Made by a program: the position numbers and the translations under genes
In this document: one piece after another, positions 1 through 5,152 of the stretch
Layout: the number at the start of each line of letters is the position of its first letter
Numbering within the stretch: position 1 is the stretch's first letter
The notes under the pieces: model-generated
Seen by the model: only the letters and a program-made list of their open reading frames with translations
What the model was told of the DNA's origin: nothing
Database searches by the model: none
From: DASVWH01 sp036389715
GTDB taxonomy: Bacteria > Acidobacteriota > Blastocatellia > Pyrinomonadales > Pyrinomonadaceae
Direction: 5' to 3'
Length of the DNA: 5,152 nt
NCBI GenBank assembly: GCA_036389715.1
Contig: DASVWH010000047.1
Coordinates: 1 to 5,152 of the forward strand

Positions 1-287
1 CGCTCGGCCCGTGCCTCGTCCGGGGCAGAGCCGCCGCCGGACGGGTCGCCGAAGATGGCGGCAGGGCGGTCACGCCCGGCCAGGACATCCGGGCCCAGGA
101 GCCGACGGGTCTCTTCCGGGAGCATGGCGGCCGACTCCGCAGGCGACAGCCACTCCCCTGCCCGCGCGATGGCAACCGGCACGGCCTCGTATTTTTTCAC
201 GTCGAGCGCATCTATGACGGCCCGCGCCGAGCGCACAGATACCTCGTGCTCGCCGGAGCGACCTCCGAAGATGACTCCGACCCGCAT
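1..287 (-). CDS. ddl: D-alanine--D-alanine ligase, N-terminal part (3' end beyond window)
   Basis: This is the start of Ddl, the cytoplasmic ATP-grasp enzyme that joins two D-alanines into the dipeptide used by MurF for the peptidoglycan stem peptide. I translated the minus strand by hand: 95 full codons, plus a 96th cut at base 1 that must be Arg (CGN). The protein opens MRVGVIFGGRSGEHEVSVRS, the family's first Rossmann-like strand and loop. Glu13 of GEHEVS aligns with catalytic Glu15 of E. coli DdlB. The ATP-grasp domain and remaining active-site residues lie outside the window, so completeness cannot be judged. The ATG at 287-285 puts Met directly before the conserved strand, as in many Ddl proteins. 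A TTG at 299-297 has a better-placed GGAG (312-309), so four extra N-terminal residues are possible. The gene lies 33 bp after the arginase stop with no terminator between, which suggests co-transcription. Confidence 0.9.
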   Translation of the reverse strand, partial: MRVGVIFGGRSGEHEVSVRSARAVIDALDVKKYEAVPVAIARAGEWLSPAESAAMLPEETRRLLGPDVLAGRDRPAAIFGDPSGGGSAPDEARAE

Positions 288-308
288 TTTTCTCGCCAAG
301 CAGCTCTT

Positions 309-312
309 CTCC
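309..312 (-). promoter_or_regulatory. Candidate Shine-Dalgarno GGAG for ddl
   Basis: On the minus strand GGAGAAGAG begins at base 312, inside the 33-bp arginase-ddl spacer. GGAG lies 9 nt before TTG 299-297 and 21 nt before ATG 287-285. The ATG has only a weak GGCGAG (297-292) at about 4 nt. The spacing therefore favours the TTG, while codon preference and homology favour the ATG. Confidence 0.4.
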
Positions 313-320
313 GTCGAACC

Positions 321-1289
321 TTAAAGTATAGTCTTACCGAGCGCAGAGAGGATCAGCTCGACGCCGAGTTCCGCCGTGCGGTTATTGACATCGAGCGCCG
401 TGTTGATCTCGACGATTTCCAGCGAGCGCATCCCGCCCGATTCGGCAATCTTTTCCATCGCCAGGTGCGATTCACGGTAAGTCATCCCGCCGCGCACGAG
501 CGTCCCCGAGCCGGGCGCGTCACCCGGGTCGAGCACGTCCACGTCGAAAGTGACGCAGTAACCGGCCGGGGCCTGCGAAGCTATCGCAATCGCATCGTCC
601 ATACAGGCGCTGATTCCGCGCTCGTCTATCTCGCGCATCGTGAAGAAACGGATGCCGAGTTGTCGAATCAAGGCGCGCTCTCCCTGGTCCACGTCACGCG
701 CCCCGATGTGCGCGCAGTAGCGCGGGTCCAGCTTCGGAGCGAAGCCCGCAACGTGCGTCAGTTCCCTCGCGCCGTAGCCGAGCAGCGCAGAGAGCGGCAT
801 CCCGTGGATATTGCCCGAAGGGGAAGAGTCCGGCGTATTCATATCGGCATGAGCGTCGAACCAGATGAGGCCGACCTGCTGCTCGCGCTCTCGATAGTAG
901 GAGCTGACCCCTGCGATGGAGCCGATGGCGATGGAATGATCGCCCCCGAGCACGAGCGGTATCTCTCCGCTGTTCAAGATCGTCCCGACTTCCAGGGCGA
1001 CCTCCTCACAGGCCGAGCTGATCTCCTGCAAATAGACGGCTTTTGCTCCGGGCTGACTGAGATAGGGCGGACGCGGGACGCGCATGTCGCCAAGATCGCG
1101 CACTTCGTATCCGAGCTGCGCTATCCGCTGGTTGAGGCGGGCCACGCGCAGGGCCGCCGGGCCGATGTCCACACCCGCCATGCTGGAGCCGTAACTGAGA
1201 GGCACGCCGAGGATGCTGACGCGCCGTCCCGCACCGGGACGATCCGACGCTTCCGTGCGCGGCTGTGGTCTGGTTAAAGCCTCAGTCAT
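321..1289 (-). CDS. rocF: Arginase
   Basis: A cytoplasmic binuclear-manganese ureohydrolase of 322 aa that would hydrolyse L-arginine to L-ornithine and urea. Numbering from ATG 1289, all six metal ligands of the family are present: His118 in GGDHS; Asp145, His147 and Asp149 in DAHAD; Asp249 and Asp251 in DVDVLDP. Substrate-binding residues that distinguish arginase from agmatinase are also present: the SGNIHGMP loop (158-165), RDVDQGE (198-204, matching human Asp183 and Glu186) and Glu294. The closest remembered homologue is Bacillus RocF, with which TYRESHLAME and the C-terminus agree closely. It carries about 20 extra N-terminal residues. Two signature prolines differ: GTLV in place of the usual GTPV, and EINT in place of EVNP. 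A TTG one codon upstream (1292-1290) is an alternative start, with GAGAG 8 nt before it (11 nt before the ATG). The gene follows the AIM24 gene after 55 bp. Arginase is well supported; physiological substrate preference is inferred. Confidence 0.93.
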   Translation of the reverse strand: MTEALTRPQPRTEASDRPGAGRRVSILGVPLSYGSSMAGVDIGPAALRVARLNQRIAQLGYEVRDLGDMRVPRPPYLSQPGAKAVYLQEISSACEEVALEVGTILNSGEIPLVLGGDHSIAIGSIAGVSSYYREREQQVGLIWFDAHADMNTPDSSPSGNIHGMPLSALLGYGARELTHVAGFAPKLDPRYCAHIGARDVDQGERALIRQLGIRFFTMREIDERGISACMDDAIAIASQAPAGYCVTFDVDVLDPGDAPGSGTLVRGGMTYRESHLAMEKIAESGGMRSLEIVEINTALDVNNRTAELGVELILSALGKTIL

Positions 1290-1344
1290 CAATCTTAAAT
1301 CTCTCTTCGGCCCCGCCGCTATCGTTCAAGGAGTTTCTCGGGTT

Positions 1345-2316
1345 TCAGTTAGATTGTGTTGGCAGAAAAGGCTTTATCAGTCCGGCGAATGCTGCCAGGT
1401 TGCGCGTCTGGATGAGCAGCTCGCCCGGCCCGACGAAGTCCGCGACGTAGCCTTCCCCGCTCATCATGCTGCGAAAGAATCCGGCCGCGGCCTTGCGCAG
1501 GCTATACTGCGTCGTCCCTTCCCAGGCGACCAGGTGGCCCGTGTCAACGACGTATCTTTCGCCCGGCTGAAGACGCTTGCGATGAATCGCGCCGAAGGAA
1601 GAGACCAGCAGCAGCCCGCTGCCCGTCACCTGCATGACGAATAGGCCCTCGCCGCCGAAGAAAGTCTTGGCCCCGCCCCACTTCGTATCCACGTTCAATC
1701 CGGCGTCCCCGGCCAGGTAGGAGCTGGCCTGCACGAAAAACATCTGGTTGGACATCTCTATGCCCGCGATATCGCCGGGCGAGCCGGGGGCGAAACAGAC
1801 TTCGCCGGGGCCGCCGCGCGCCGTGAAGGTCGAGACGAAGGCCGATTCGCCGCCCGCAGCACGCTTGAGCGCGCCGAAGAGCCCGCCCTTCATCTCGGAC
1901 TGTAGCTCGACGTTGGCGGACATCGAGACCATCGCTCCGGCCTCGGCCAGGATTGATTGTTCCGCTTGCAGTTGAACCACGGCGAGCGAAAACGAAGGCT
2001 GGTGCAGAACCTCATAACTGTAGCCGCGCCCCTGCCCGCGAGAGTCCTCATCTATGTGGATGCCCTGGCCTGTCGGCAGCGAAGGCGGCGGAGGCTGCTG
2101 CGGGGGCGGCGGGTAGCCGTAGGGCGCGCCTCCCTGCGGCGGGTAGCCGGGTTGCTGCGGGGGCGTGGGAGGAGGCGTGAAGCCGCCCTGCTGCGCTGCG
2201 CCCGGATAGCCCGCGGGCGGCCCTCCGACGGGCGGAACGGGGGCGGCGCTAAAGCCGCAGACACTGCAAAATTTCGCTCCGGGCAGCAGATTTGCGCCGC
2301 ATCGAGGGCAGTTCAT
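1345..2316 (-). CDS. AIM24/TIGR00266-family protein with N-terminal zinc ribbon and Pro-rich linker
   Basis: A 323-aa protein in three parts. Residues 1-22 form a zinc ribbon with CPRC (Cys3, Cys6) and CSVC (Cys17, Cys20). Residues about 23-85 are a low-complexity linker rich in Pro, Gly, Gln and Tyr, with repeated PGYP and YGYPPPP-like pieces. Residues about 98-318 are an AIM24 domain, recognised by AEAGAMVSMSANVELQSEMKGG, the FFGGEGLFVMQVTGSG region and a C-terminal VVDTGHLVAWE strand. AIM24-like proteins have a beta-rich fold related to tryptophan-RNA-binding attenuation proteins. The yeast namesake is mitochondrial, but the bacterial members have no agreed function. No signal peptide or convincing transmembrane segment is visible, so it is probably cytoplasmic. 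The start is firm: AAAGGAG lies 7 nt upstream, and the ATG overlaps the upstream gene's TGA as ATGA. Arginase follows after 55 bp. Confidence 0.88.
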   Translation of the reverse strand: MNCPRCGANLLPGAKFCSVCGFSAAPVPPVGGPPAGYPGAAQQGGFTPPPTPPQQPGYPPQGGAPYGYPPPPQQPPPPSLPTGQGIHIDEDSRGQGRGYSYEVLHQPSFSLAVVQLQAEQSILAEAGAMVSMSANVELQSEMKGGLFGALKRAAGGESAFVSTFTARGGPGEVCFAPGSPGDIAGIEMSNQMFFVQASSYLAGDAGLNVDTKWGGAKTFFGGEGLFVMQVTGSGLLLVSSFGAIHRKRLQPGERYVVDTGHLVAWEGTTQYSLRKAAAGFFRSMMSGEGYVADFVGPGELLIQTRNLAAFAGLIKPFLPTQSN

Positions 2317-2864
2317 ACCGAAACTCCTTTGGCCTTTTCAGTGATAATCGAGACGGCCTCTTCGGGCGTCCCGGCAAAATCGAGCGCGCTGACATCGGCG
2401 TCGTTGACGACCAGGTGTCGCCGCCAGGCTTCGACCACGGGCGGCCAGCAATCGCCCAGGAGCACCAGCGGACGAGGCTCTATGACGTGCGTTTGCAGCT
2501 TGTTCCAGACTAGCGAGACCTCCGTCACAGTGCCCATCCCGCCGCGCAGGGCGATGAAGCCGACCGAGCGCGTGATGAGATGTTGGAGGCGTTCGTAAAA
2601 GTGGGAGGTGGCAACCTTGTCCGTGAGATAACGGTTGGGCTCGGCCTTGAACTGGTTCATCACGATGCCGAGCACACGCCCGCCCTTTTCGCGCGCGCCG
2701 CGGCTCGCGGCCTCCATCACGCCCAGGTATCCGCCCGTGCAAATCACAAAGCCCGCCGCGGCCAGCAGCTCGCCGACACGCCGGGCCTGCCCGTACTCTT
2801 CGCAGTGTTCGTCGCACCTGGAGCCTCCGAAGATGGTCACGATGCGATCCTGATTAGTGCTCAT
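2313..2864 (-). CDS. LOG-family Rossmann protein (TIGR00725/TIGR00730-like)
   Basis: A 183-aa protein of the LOG ('lysine decarboxylase-like') superfamily. Characterised members are cytokinin riboside 5'-monophosphate phosphoribohydrolases, which release a free base from a nucleotide; most bacterial members have unknown substrates. It shows an N-terminal nucleotide-fold strand and loop (IVTIFGGSRCDE, 8-19), a glycine-rich turn (CTGGYLGVMEAASRGA, 42-57) and the signature at 107-115, RGGMGTVTE, against the usual PGGxGTxxE. Arg92 and Glu115 occupy the positions of the catalytic Arg and Glu of LOG enzymes. The proline-to-arginine change at 107 is unusual. Length and architecture are normal for the short bacterial form. 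The ATG at 2864-2862 has only a weak GGA (2876-2874) 9 nt upstream. Its TGA overlaps the AIM24 ATG by four bases. The family is confident; enzymatic activity is not. Confidence 0.85.
   Translation of the reverse strand: MSTNQDRIVTIFGGSRCDEHCEEYGQARRVGELLAAAGFVICTGGYLGVMEAASRGAREKGGRVLGIVMNQFKAEPNRYLTDKVATSHFYERLQHLITRSVGFIALRGGMGTVTEVSLVWNKLQTHVIEPRPLVLLGDCWPPVVEAWRRHLVVNDADVSALDFAGTPEEAVSIITEKAKGVSV
2324..2330 (-). promoter_or_regulatory. Strong Shine-Dalgarno AAAGGAG for the AIM24-family gene
   Basis: AAAGGAG reads on the minus strand from 2330 to 2324, 7 nt before ATG 2316-2314. It lies inside the last codons of the LOG gene. It is the best ribosome-binding site in the window and fixes the start. 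With the ATGA overlap it implies both fresh initiation and possible coupling. Confidence 0.8.
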
Positions 2865-2917
2865 AGCTCAAAATCCGTCCGCCGATTCATCAACGAGCCG
2901 ATTCCCTTTGTTCCAAC

Positions 2918-2923
2918 TGTCAA
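2918..2923 (-). promoter_or_regulatory. TTGACA, possible -35 element before the LOG gene
   Basis: A perfect sigma-70 -35 hexamer reads on the minus strand at 2923-2918, 53 nt before the LOG ATG. At 16-18 nt spacing no acceptable -10 box follows (the candidates are GC-rich, such as CGGCTC). The promoter is therefore only half supported. It would separate LOG-AIM24-arginase-ddl from asnS. Confidence 0.2.
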
Positions 2924-2942
2924 TCCCATCCGAGTTGAAGCA

Positions 2943-2977
2943 GCCGGTCGAGAGCCTCAGGGCATTCATCAACCGGC
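2943..2977 (-). repeat. Inverted repeat / RNA stem-loop in the asnS-LOG spacer
   Basis: On the minus strand GCCGGTTGA (2977-2969) pairs with TCGACCGGC (2951-2943) over nine positions, one of them G-T. The 17-nt loop contains a further GCC CTGA GGC mini-hairpin (2963-2954). No T-run follows, so it is not a standard intrinsic terminator. It may stabilise the asnS 3' end or have a regulatory role. Confidence 0.45.
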
Positions 2978-2987
2978 GGCCGCGAAG

Positions 2988-3003
2988 CAAGCCTTAAGGC
3001 TTG
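2988..3003 (-). repeat. Perfect 16-bp palindrome spanning the asnS stop codon
   Basis: CAAGCCTTAAGGCTTG is identical on both strands. As asnS mRNA it folds into a six-pair stem (3003-2998 with 2993-2988) with a UUAA loop. The UAA stop (2996-2994) lies in that loop. No T-tract follows, so termination is uncertain. The DNA palindrome could equally be a protein site, or chance. Confidence 0.6.
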
Positions 3004-4307
3004 AGGCGATAGAGCATTCGCGGAAACGGGATGGTCTCGCGCACGTGCTCGATGCCGCACATCCAGGCCGTGCAGCGCTCGATGCCCATCCCGAACCCGG
3101 CGTGCGGCACGCTCCCGTAACGCCGCAGGTCCAGATACCAGTTAAAGGCCTCTTCCGGTAGCTGGTGCTCCTCCAGCTGCTGGCGCAGAAATTCGAGCGA
3201 GGTCGCGCGCTCGCCGCCGCCGATGACTTCGCCGTAACCCTCGGGCGCGAGCACGTCTACGCCGAGCGCGAGTTCCGCCCTTTCCGGATCGCGCGCCATG
3301 TAGAAGGCTTTGACGGCCGCAGGGTAGTGATGAACCATCACGGGCTTGTCGAACTTGCTCGAAATGTAGGACTCGTCCGGTGCGCCGAAATCACCGCCCC
3401 ACTCGAAGCGCGCCTGCATCTCGCCGCGCTCGAAACCCTCTTGCAGTATCTTGACGGCCTCGTCGTAGTGCAGGCGCGGGAAGGGCGCGATGATTGATTC
3501 GAGTTTTGAAGTGTCGCGTTCGAGCACCTTCAGTTCCTCTGCACGCTGTTCGAGCACGCGGGCGGCGATGTAGGAGAGAAAGCGCTCGCAGACGGTCATC
3601 ACATCGTCGAGCGTGGCGAAGGCCATTTCCGGCTCGACCATCCAGAACTCGGTCAGGTGGCGGCGCGTCTTCGATTTTTCCGCGCGAAAGGTCGGGCCGA
3701 AGCAGTAGACCTTGCCGAAGGCTGCGGCCGTCGCCTCGTTATAAAGCTGGCCGGACTGTGTCAGGTACGCCTTATCGTCGCCGAAATAGTCCACCTCGAA
3801 GAGCGTCGTCGTGCCCTCGCAGGCGGCCGGTGTAAAGATCGGCGCGTCGCAGAGCGTGAAGCCGTCCGAGTCCAGGAAATCGCGCACAGCCTTGACGACC
3901 GTGTGCCGCACTTTGAGGATCGCGTGCTGGCGGCGTGAGCGCAGCCAGAGATGGCGATGGTCCATCAGGAACTCAGTGCCGTGCTCTTTCGGCGTGATCG
4001 GGTAATCCTCCGAGCCGCCGACCACTTCCGCGCCCGACACGTCCAGCTCATAGCCGCCGGGCGCGCGCTCGTCGGCGCGGACAGTCCCGCGCACGGTCAG
4101 AGAGGATTCCTGCCCGAGCCCCTTGAGCGCATCCCAGACTTCCGGCGCGACCGCCTTTTTCAGGACGACGCACTGCACCAGCCCCGTCCCGTCGCGCAGC
4201 TGCGGAAAGAGCAGCTTTCCGCTCGAACGCAGGTTGTAGAGCCACCCCTTGACCGTCACCTCTTCGCCGACGTGATTCGATAATTGATTAATGTATGTCT
4301 GCTGCAT
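2994..4307 (-). CDS. asnS: Asparagine--tRNA ligase (AsnRS)
   Basis: A complete 437-aa class IIb aminoacyl-tRNA synthetase that attaches asparagine to tRNA-Asn in the cytoplasm. Residues about 17-100 form the anticodon-binding OB fold (VTVKGWLYNLRSSGKLLFPQLRDG region). The catalytic domain opens with YPITPKEHGTEFLMDHRHLW (102-121). Class II motif 2 is FRAEKSKTRRHLTEFWMVE (207-225) and motif 3 is GFGMGIER (404-411), just after the WYLDLRRYGSVPHAG stretch (390-404). The motif 2 stretch, and the Asn-type absence of an AspRS GAD insertion, support AsnRS over AspRS or LysRS. The length and the KEHG segment resemble the shorter Thermus/Bacillus-like forms rather than the 466-aa E. coli enzyme. The ATG at 4307-4305 has no clear Shine-Dalgarno; the bases before it read AACAACCT. 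The kinase stop lies 86 bp upstream. Confidence 0.96.
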   Translation of the reverse strand: MQQTYINQLSNHVGEEVTVKGWLYNLRSSGKLLFPQLRDGTGLVQCVVLKKAVAPEVWDALKGLGQESSLTVRGTVRADERAPGGYELDVSGAEVVGGSEDYPITPKEHGTEFLMDHRHLWLRSRRQHAILKVRHTVVKAVRDFLDSDGFTLCDAPIFTPAACEGTTTLFEVDYFGDDKAYLTQSGQLYNEATAAAFGKVYCFGPTFRAEKSKTRRHLTEFWMVEPEMAFATLDDVMTVCERFLSYIAARVLEQRAEELKVLERDTSKLESIIAPFPRLHYDEAVKILQEGFERGEMQARFEWGGDFGAPDESYISSKFDKPVMVHHYPAAVKAFYMARDPERAELALGVDVLAPEGYGEVIGGGERATSLEFLRQQLEEHQLPEEAFNWYLDLRRYGSVPHAGFGMGIERCTAWMCGIEHVRETIPFPRMLYRLKP

Positions 4308-4314
4308 AGGTTGT

Positions 4315-4349
4315 TCGTAAATAGTAAATCGGAAATCGGAAATAGAAAA
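4315..4349. repeat. Five tandem heptamers in the asnS leader
   Basis: On the plus strand 4315-4349 splits exactly into TCGTAAA, TAGTAAA, TCGGAAA, TCGGAAA and TAGAAAA. The consensus is T(C/A)G(N)AAA, or TTTNC(G/T)A in the sense direction. The middle two copies are identical. The array ends 7 bp before the asnS ATG and occupies most of the short leader. It is markedly AT-richer than the flanking genes. Confidence 0.75.
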
Positions 4350-4369
4350 ACCGTGAGAACGCTTTTCTC
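4346..4369 (-). terminator. Weak stem-loop plus T-run after the kinase gene
   Basis: In the sense direction GAGAA (4369-4365) and TTCTC (4359-4355) form a five-pair stem around AAGCG. ACGG and five T (4350-4346) follow. The stem is short and AT-rich, and the T-run is offset by four bases, so at best it is a weak intrinsic terminator separating the kinase from asnS. Confidence 0.3.
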
Positions 4370-4393
4370 TACTGACGAGTTACGACGAACGAT

Positions 4394-5152
4394 TCAACTG
4401 GCGATGTTGTCCTCTAATCTTTGATTGATTGCGCGGCGCAGGGCCGGGAAGCGTTCGAGCCACTCGGCCGCCTGGACCACGAGCTGGAAAGTAGGCCGGA
4501 TAAACTGCGCGTAGGTTGAGCCGCGCCCGCAGACGGCCGTTTGATAGGAGAACGTGCCGATGGCCTTGAGCCCTCGCTGGACGGTCATCAGGCGAAACTC
4601 GCGCGCGAATTCGTCCGGGTCCAGGGCGTCCAGGCCGCGCAGCCGCCGCTCTTCGAGCAGGAAAAGCCTGTGCGAGCGCACCTCTGCGAGCGAGGGAGGC
4701 GAGGGTTGACGGTCGAGCAGGAGCGAGACCAGGTCATAGCTGGCCGGGCCCAGGCGCGCGTCCTGATGGTCCACGATGCGCAGCCGGTTCCGCTTATCGA
4801 CCATCAGGTTAGAGGCATGATAATCGCGGTGGCAGAGCACGCGCGGGCGCGCGGAGAGGTCCGCGGCGATGTCGTTCATCTCGGCCTTCAACTCGGCCGC
4901 TTCGCCGTGCGTCAACTGCTCGCGGCGGAGGCTCCCGAAATAGTGCTCGAAAAAGAAGTTCAATTCCCAGGCGAGCTTGGCCTCGTCGAAGGCTAGGCGT
5001 CCGGCTATCGAATTGAGTTCAAAGGCTTTGGGAGTCGCGGCCTGAATCTGCGCAATCAGGGCGATGGCCTCTTCCTTGTAAGCCTCGCAGTCTTCTTCCG
5101 AGCACATCTCGTAGATGTGACGAAGCTGGCGGTCGCCTAAGTCTTCCTGAAT
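4394..5152 (-). CDS. AmgK-like aminoglycoside-phosphotransferase-family kinase, C-terminal part (5' end beyond window)
   Basis: The visible 252 residues are the C-terminal two thirds of a COG3178-type phosphotransferase. The frame stays open to base 5152, reading IQEDLGDRQL before the first internal Met at 5107. This matches the LEDLGDRTL element (hinge/end of N-lobe) of AmgK-like kinases, so the ATG at 5107 is internal and the true start lies upstream. The catalytic loop is HRDYHASN (4831-4808; Asp is the catalytic base and Asn a metal ligand). The metal-binding segment is VDHQDARLGPASYDLVSLL (starting near 4774), where family members usually have DFQDA. AmgK phosphorylates MurNAc and GlcNAc at the anomeric position in peptidoglycan recycling; other members are uncharacterised. 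The MurU-type nucleotidyltransferase that would support that role is not in view. The family is confident; the sugar substrate is inferred. Confidence 0.82.
   Translation of the reverse strand: MQEDLGDRQLRHIYEMCSEEDCEAYKEEAIALIAQIQAATPKAFELNSIAGRLAFDEAKLAWELNFFFEHYFGSLRREQLTHGEAAELKAEMNDIAADLSARPRVLCHRDYHASNLMVDKRNRLRIVDHQDARLGPASYDLVSLLLDRQPSPPSLAEVRSHRLFLLEERRLRGLDALDPDEFAREFRLMTVQRGLKAIGTFSYQTAVCGRGSTYAQFIRPTFQLVVQAAEWLERFPALRRAINQRLEDNIAS

Noticed and set aside
246..1277. Long plus-strand open frame of 343 codons opposite the arginase gene
   Set aside because: It is an antisense shadow of a GC-rich gene: the translation is Arg/Ala/His-rich with no family motif, and the minus strand carries every arginase signature.
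1290..1344. Spacer between the AIM24 gene and arginase, checked for a terminator or promoter
   Set aside because: No inverted repeat with a T-run and no -35/-10 pair; it shows only a GAGAG ribosome-binding candidate (1305-1301).
1957..2598. Plus-strand Arg-rich open frame opposite the AIM24 proline-rich linker
   Set aside because: It is an artefact of the repetitive GC-rich codons for Pro and Gly on the other strand.
2861..2929. Possible 22-codon leader peptide before LOG, ending TGA in an ATGA overlap with the LOG start
   Set aside because: No Shine-Dalgarno before its ATG, no run of one amino acid that would suggest attenuation, and a short frame is expected by chance.
2580..3161. Plus-strand open frame of 193 codons spanning the LOG start, spacer and asnS end
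   Set aside because: It covers parts of two recognised minus-strand genes, and its product has no recognisable motif or ribosome-binding site.
4394..5107. Kinase as a complete 237-aa gene starting at ATG 5107
   Set aside because: The frame continues upstream to the window edge and encodes the conserved EDLGDR element, so the gene is truncated by the window and the ATG is internal.

Overview
The window is GC-rich and densely coding. All six genes are on the minus strand, so transcription runs from base 5152 towards base 1. In transcription order they are: a COG3178/AmgK-type sugar kinase-like phosphotransferase (its start lies outside the window); asparaginyl-tRNA synthetase (asnS); a LOG-family Rossmann protein; a zinc-ribbon plus proline-rich plus AIM24-domain protein; an arginase (rocF type); and the first 96 residues of D-alanine--D-alanine ligase (ddl). 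The chromosome is bacterial, since it carries ddl and an AmgK-like kinase. The GC richness, short AsnRS and assorted housekeeping genes would suit Acidobacteriota (for example Blastocatellia) or a similar soil or thermophilic lineage. That placement is only an inference, because no taxonomic marker is present.

Layout. Bases 4394-5152 hold the kinase. Bases 4308-4393 are an AT-richer gap with a weak stem-loop and five tandem heptamers directly before the asnS start. Bases 2994-4307 hold asnS. Its stop codon sits in the loop of a perfect 16-bp palindrome, and a 129-bp structured spacer follows. Bases 2313-2864 (LOG) and 1345-2316 (AIM24) overlap by four bases as ATGA and look translationally coupled. 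Arginase follows after about 55 bp and ddl after 33 bp. The LOG-AIM24-arginase-ddl block has no visible terminator inside it and may be one transcript.

How the genes relate. Ddl makes the D-Ala-D-Ala of peptidoglycan, and AmgK-like kinases belong to cell-wall sugar salvage. AsnRS charges tRNA-Asn. Arginase splits arginine to ornithine and urea. The LOG and AIM24 proteins have no established role here. No phage, IS, CRISPR, toxin-antitoxin or defence module was found. The oddest signals are the heptamer array in the asnS leader, the Zn-ribbon/Pro-rich/AIM24 architecture coupled to a LOG protein with an altered signature motif, and two proline replacements in arginase signatures. I do not see a convincing new multi-gene system.
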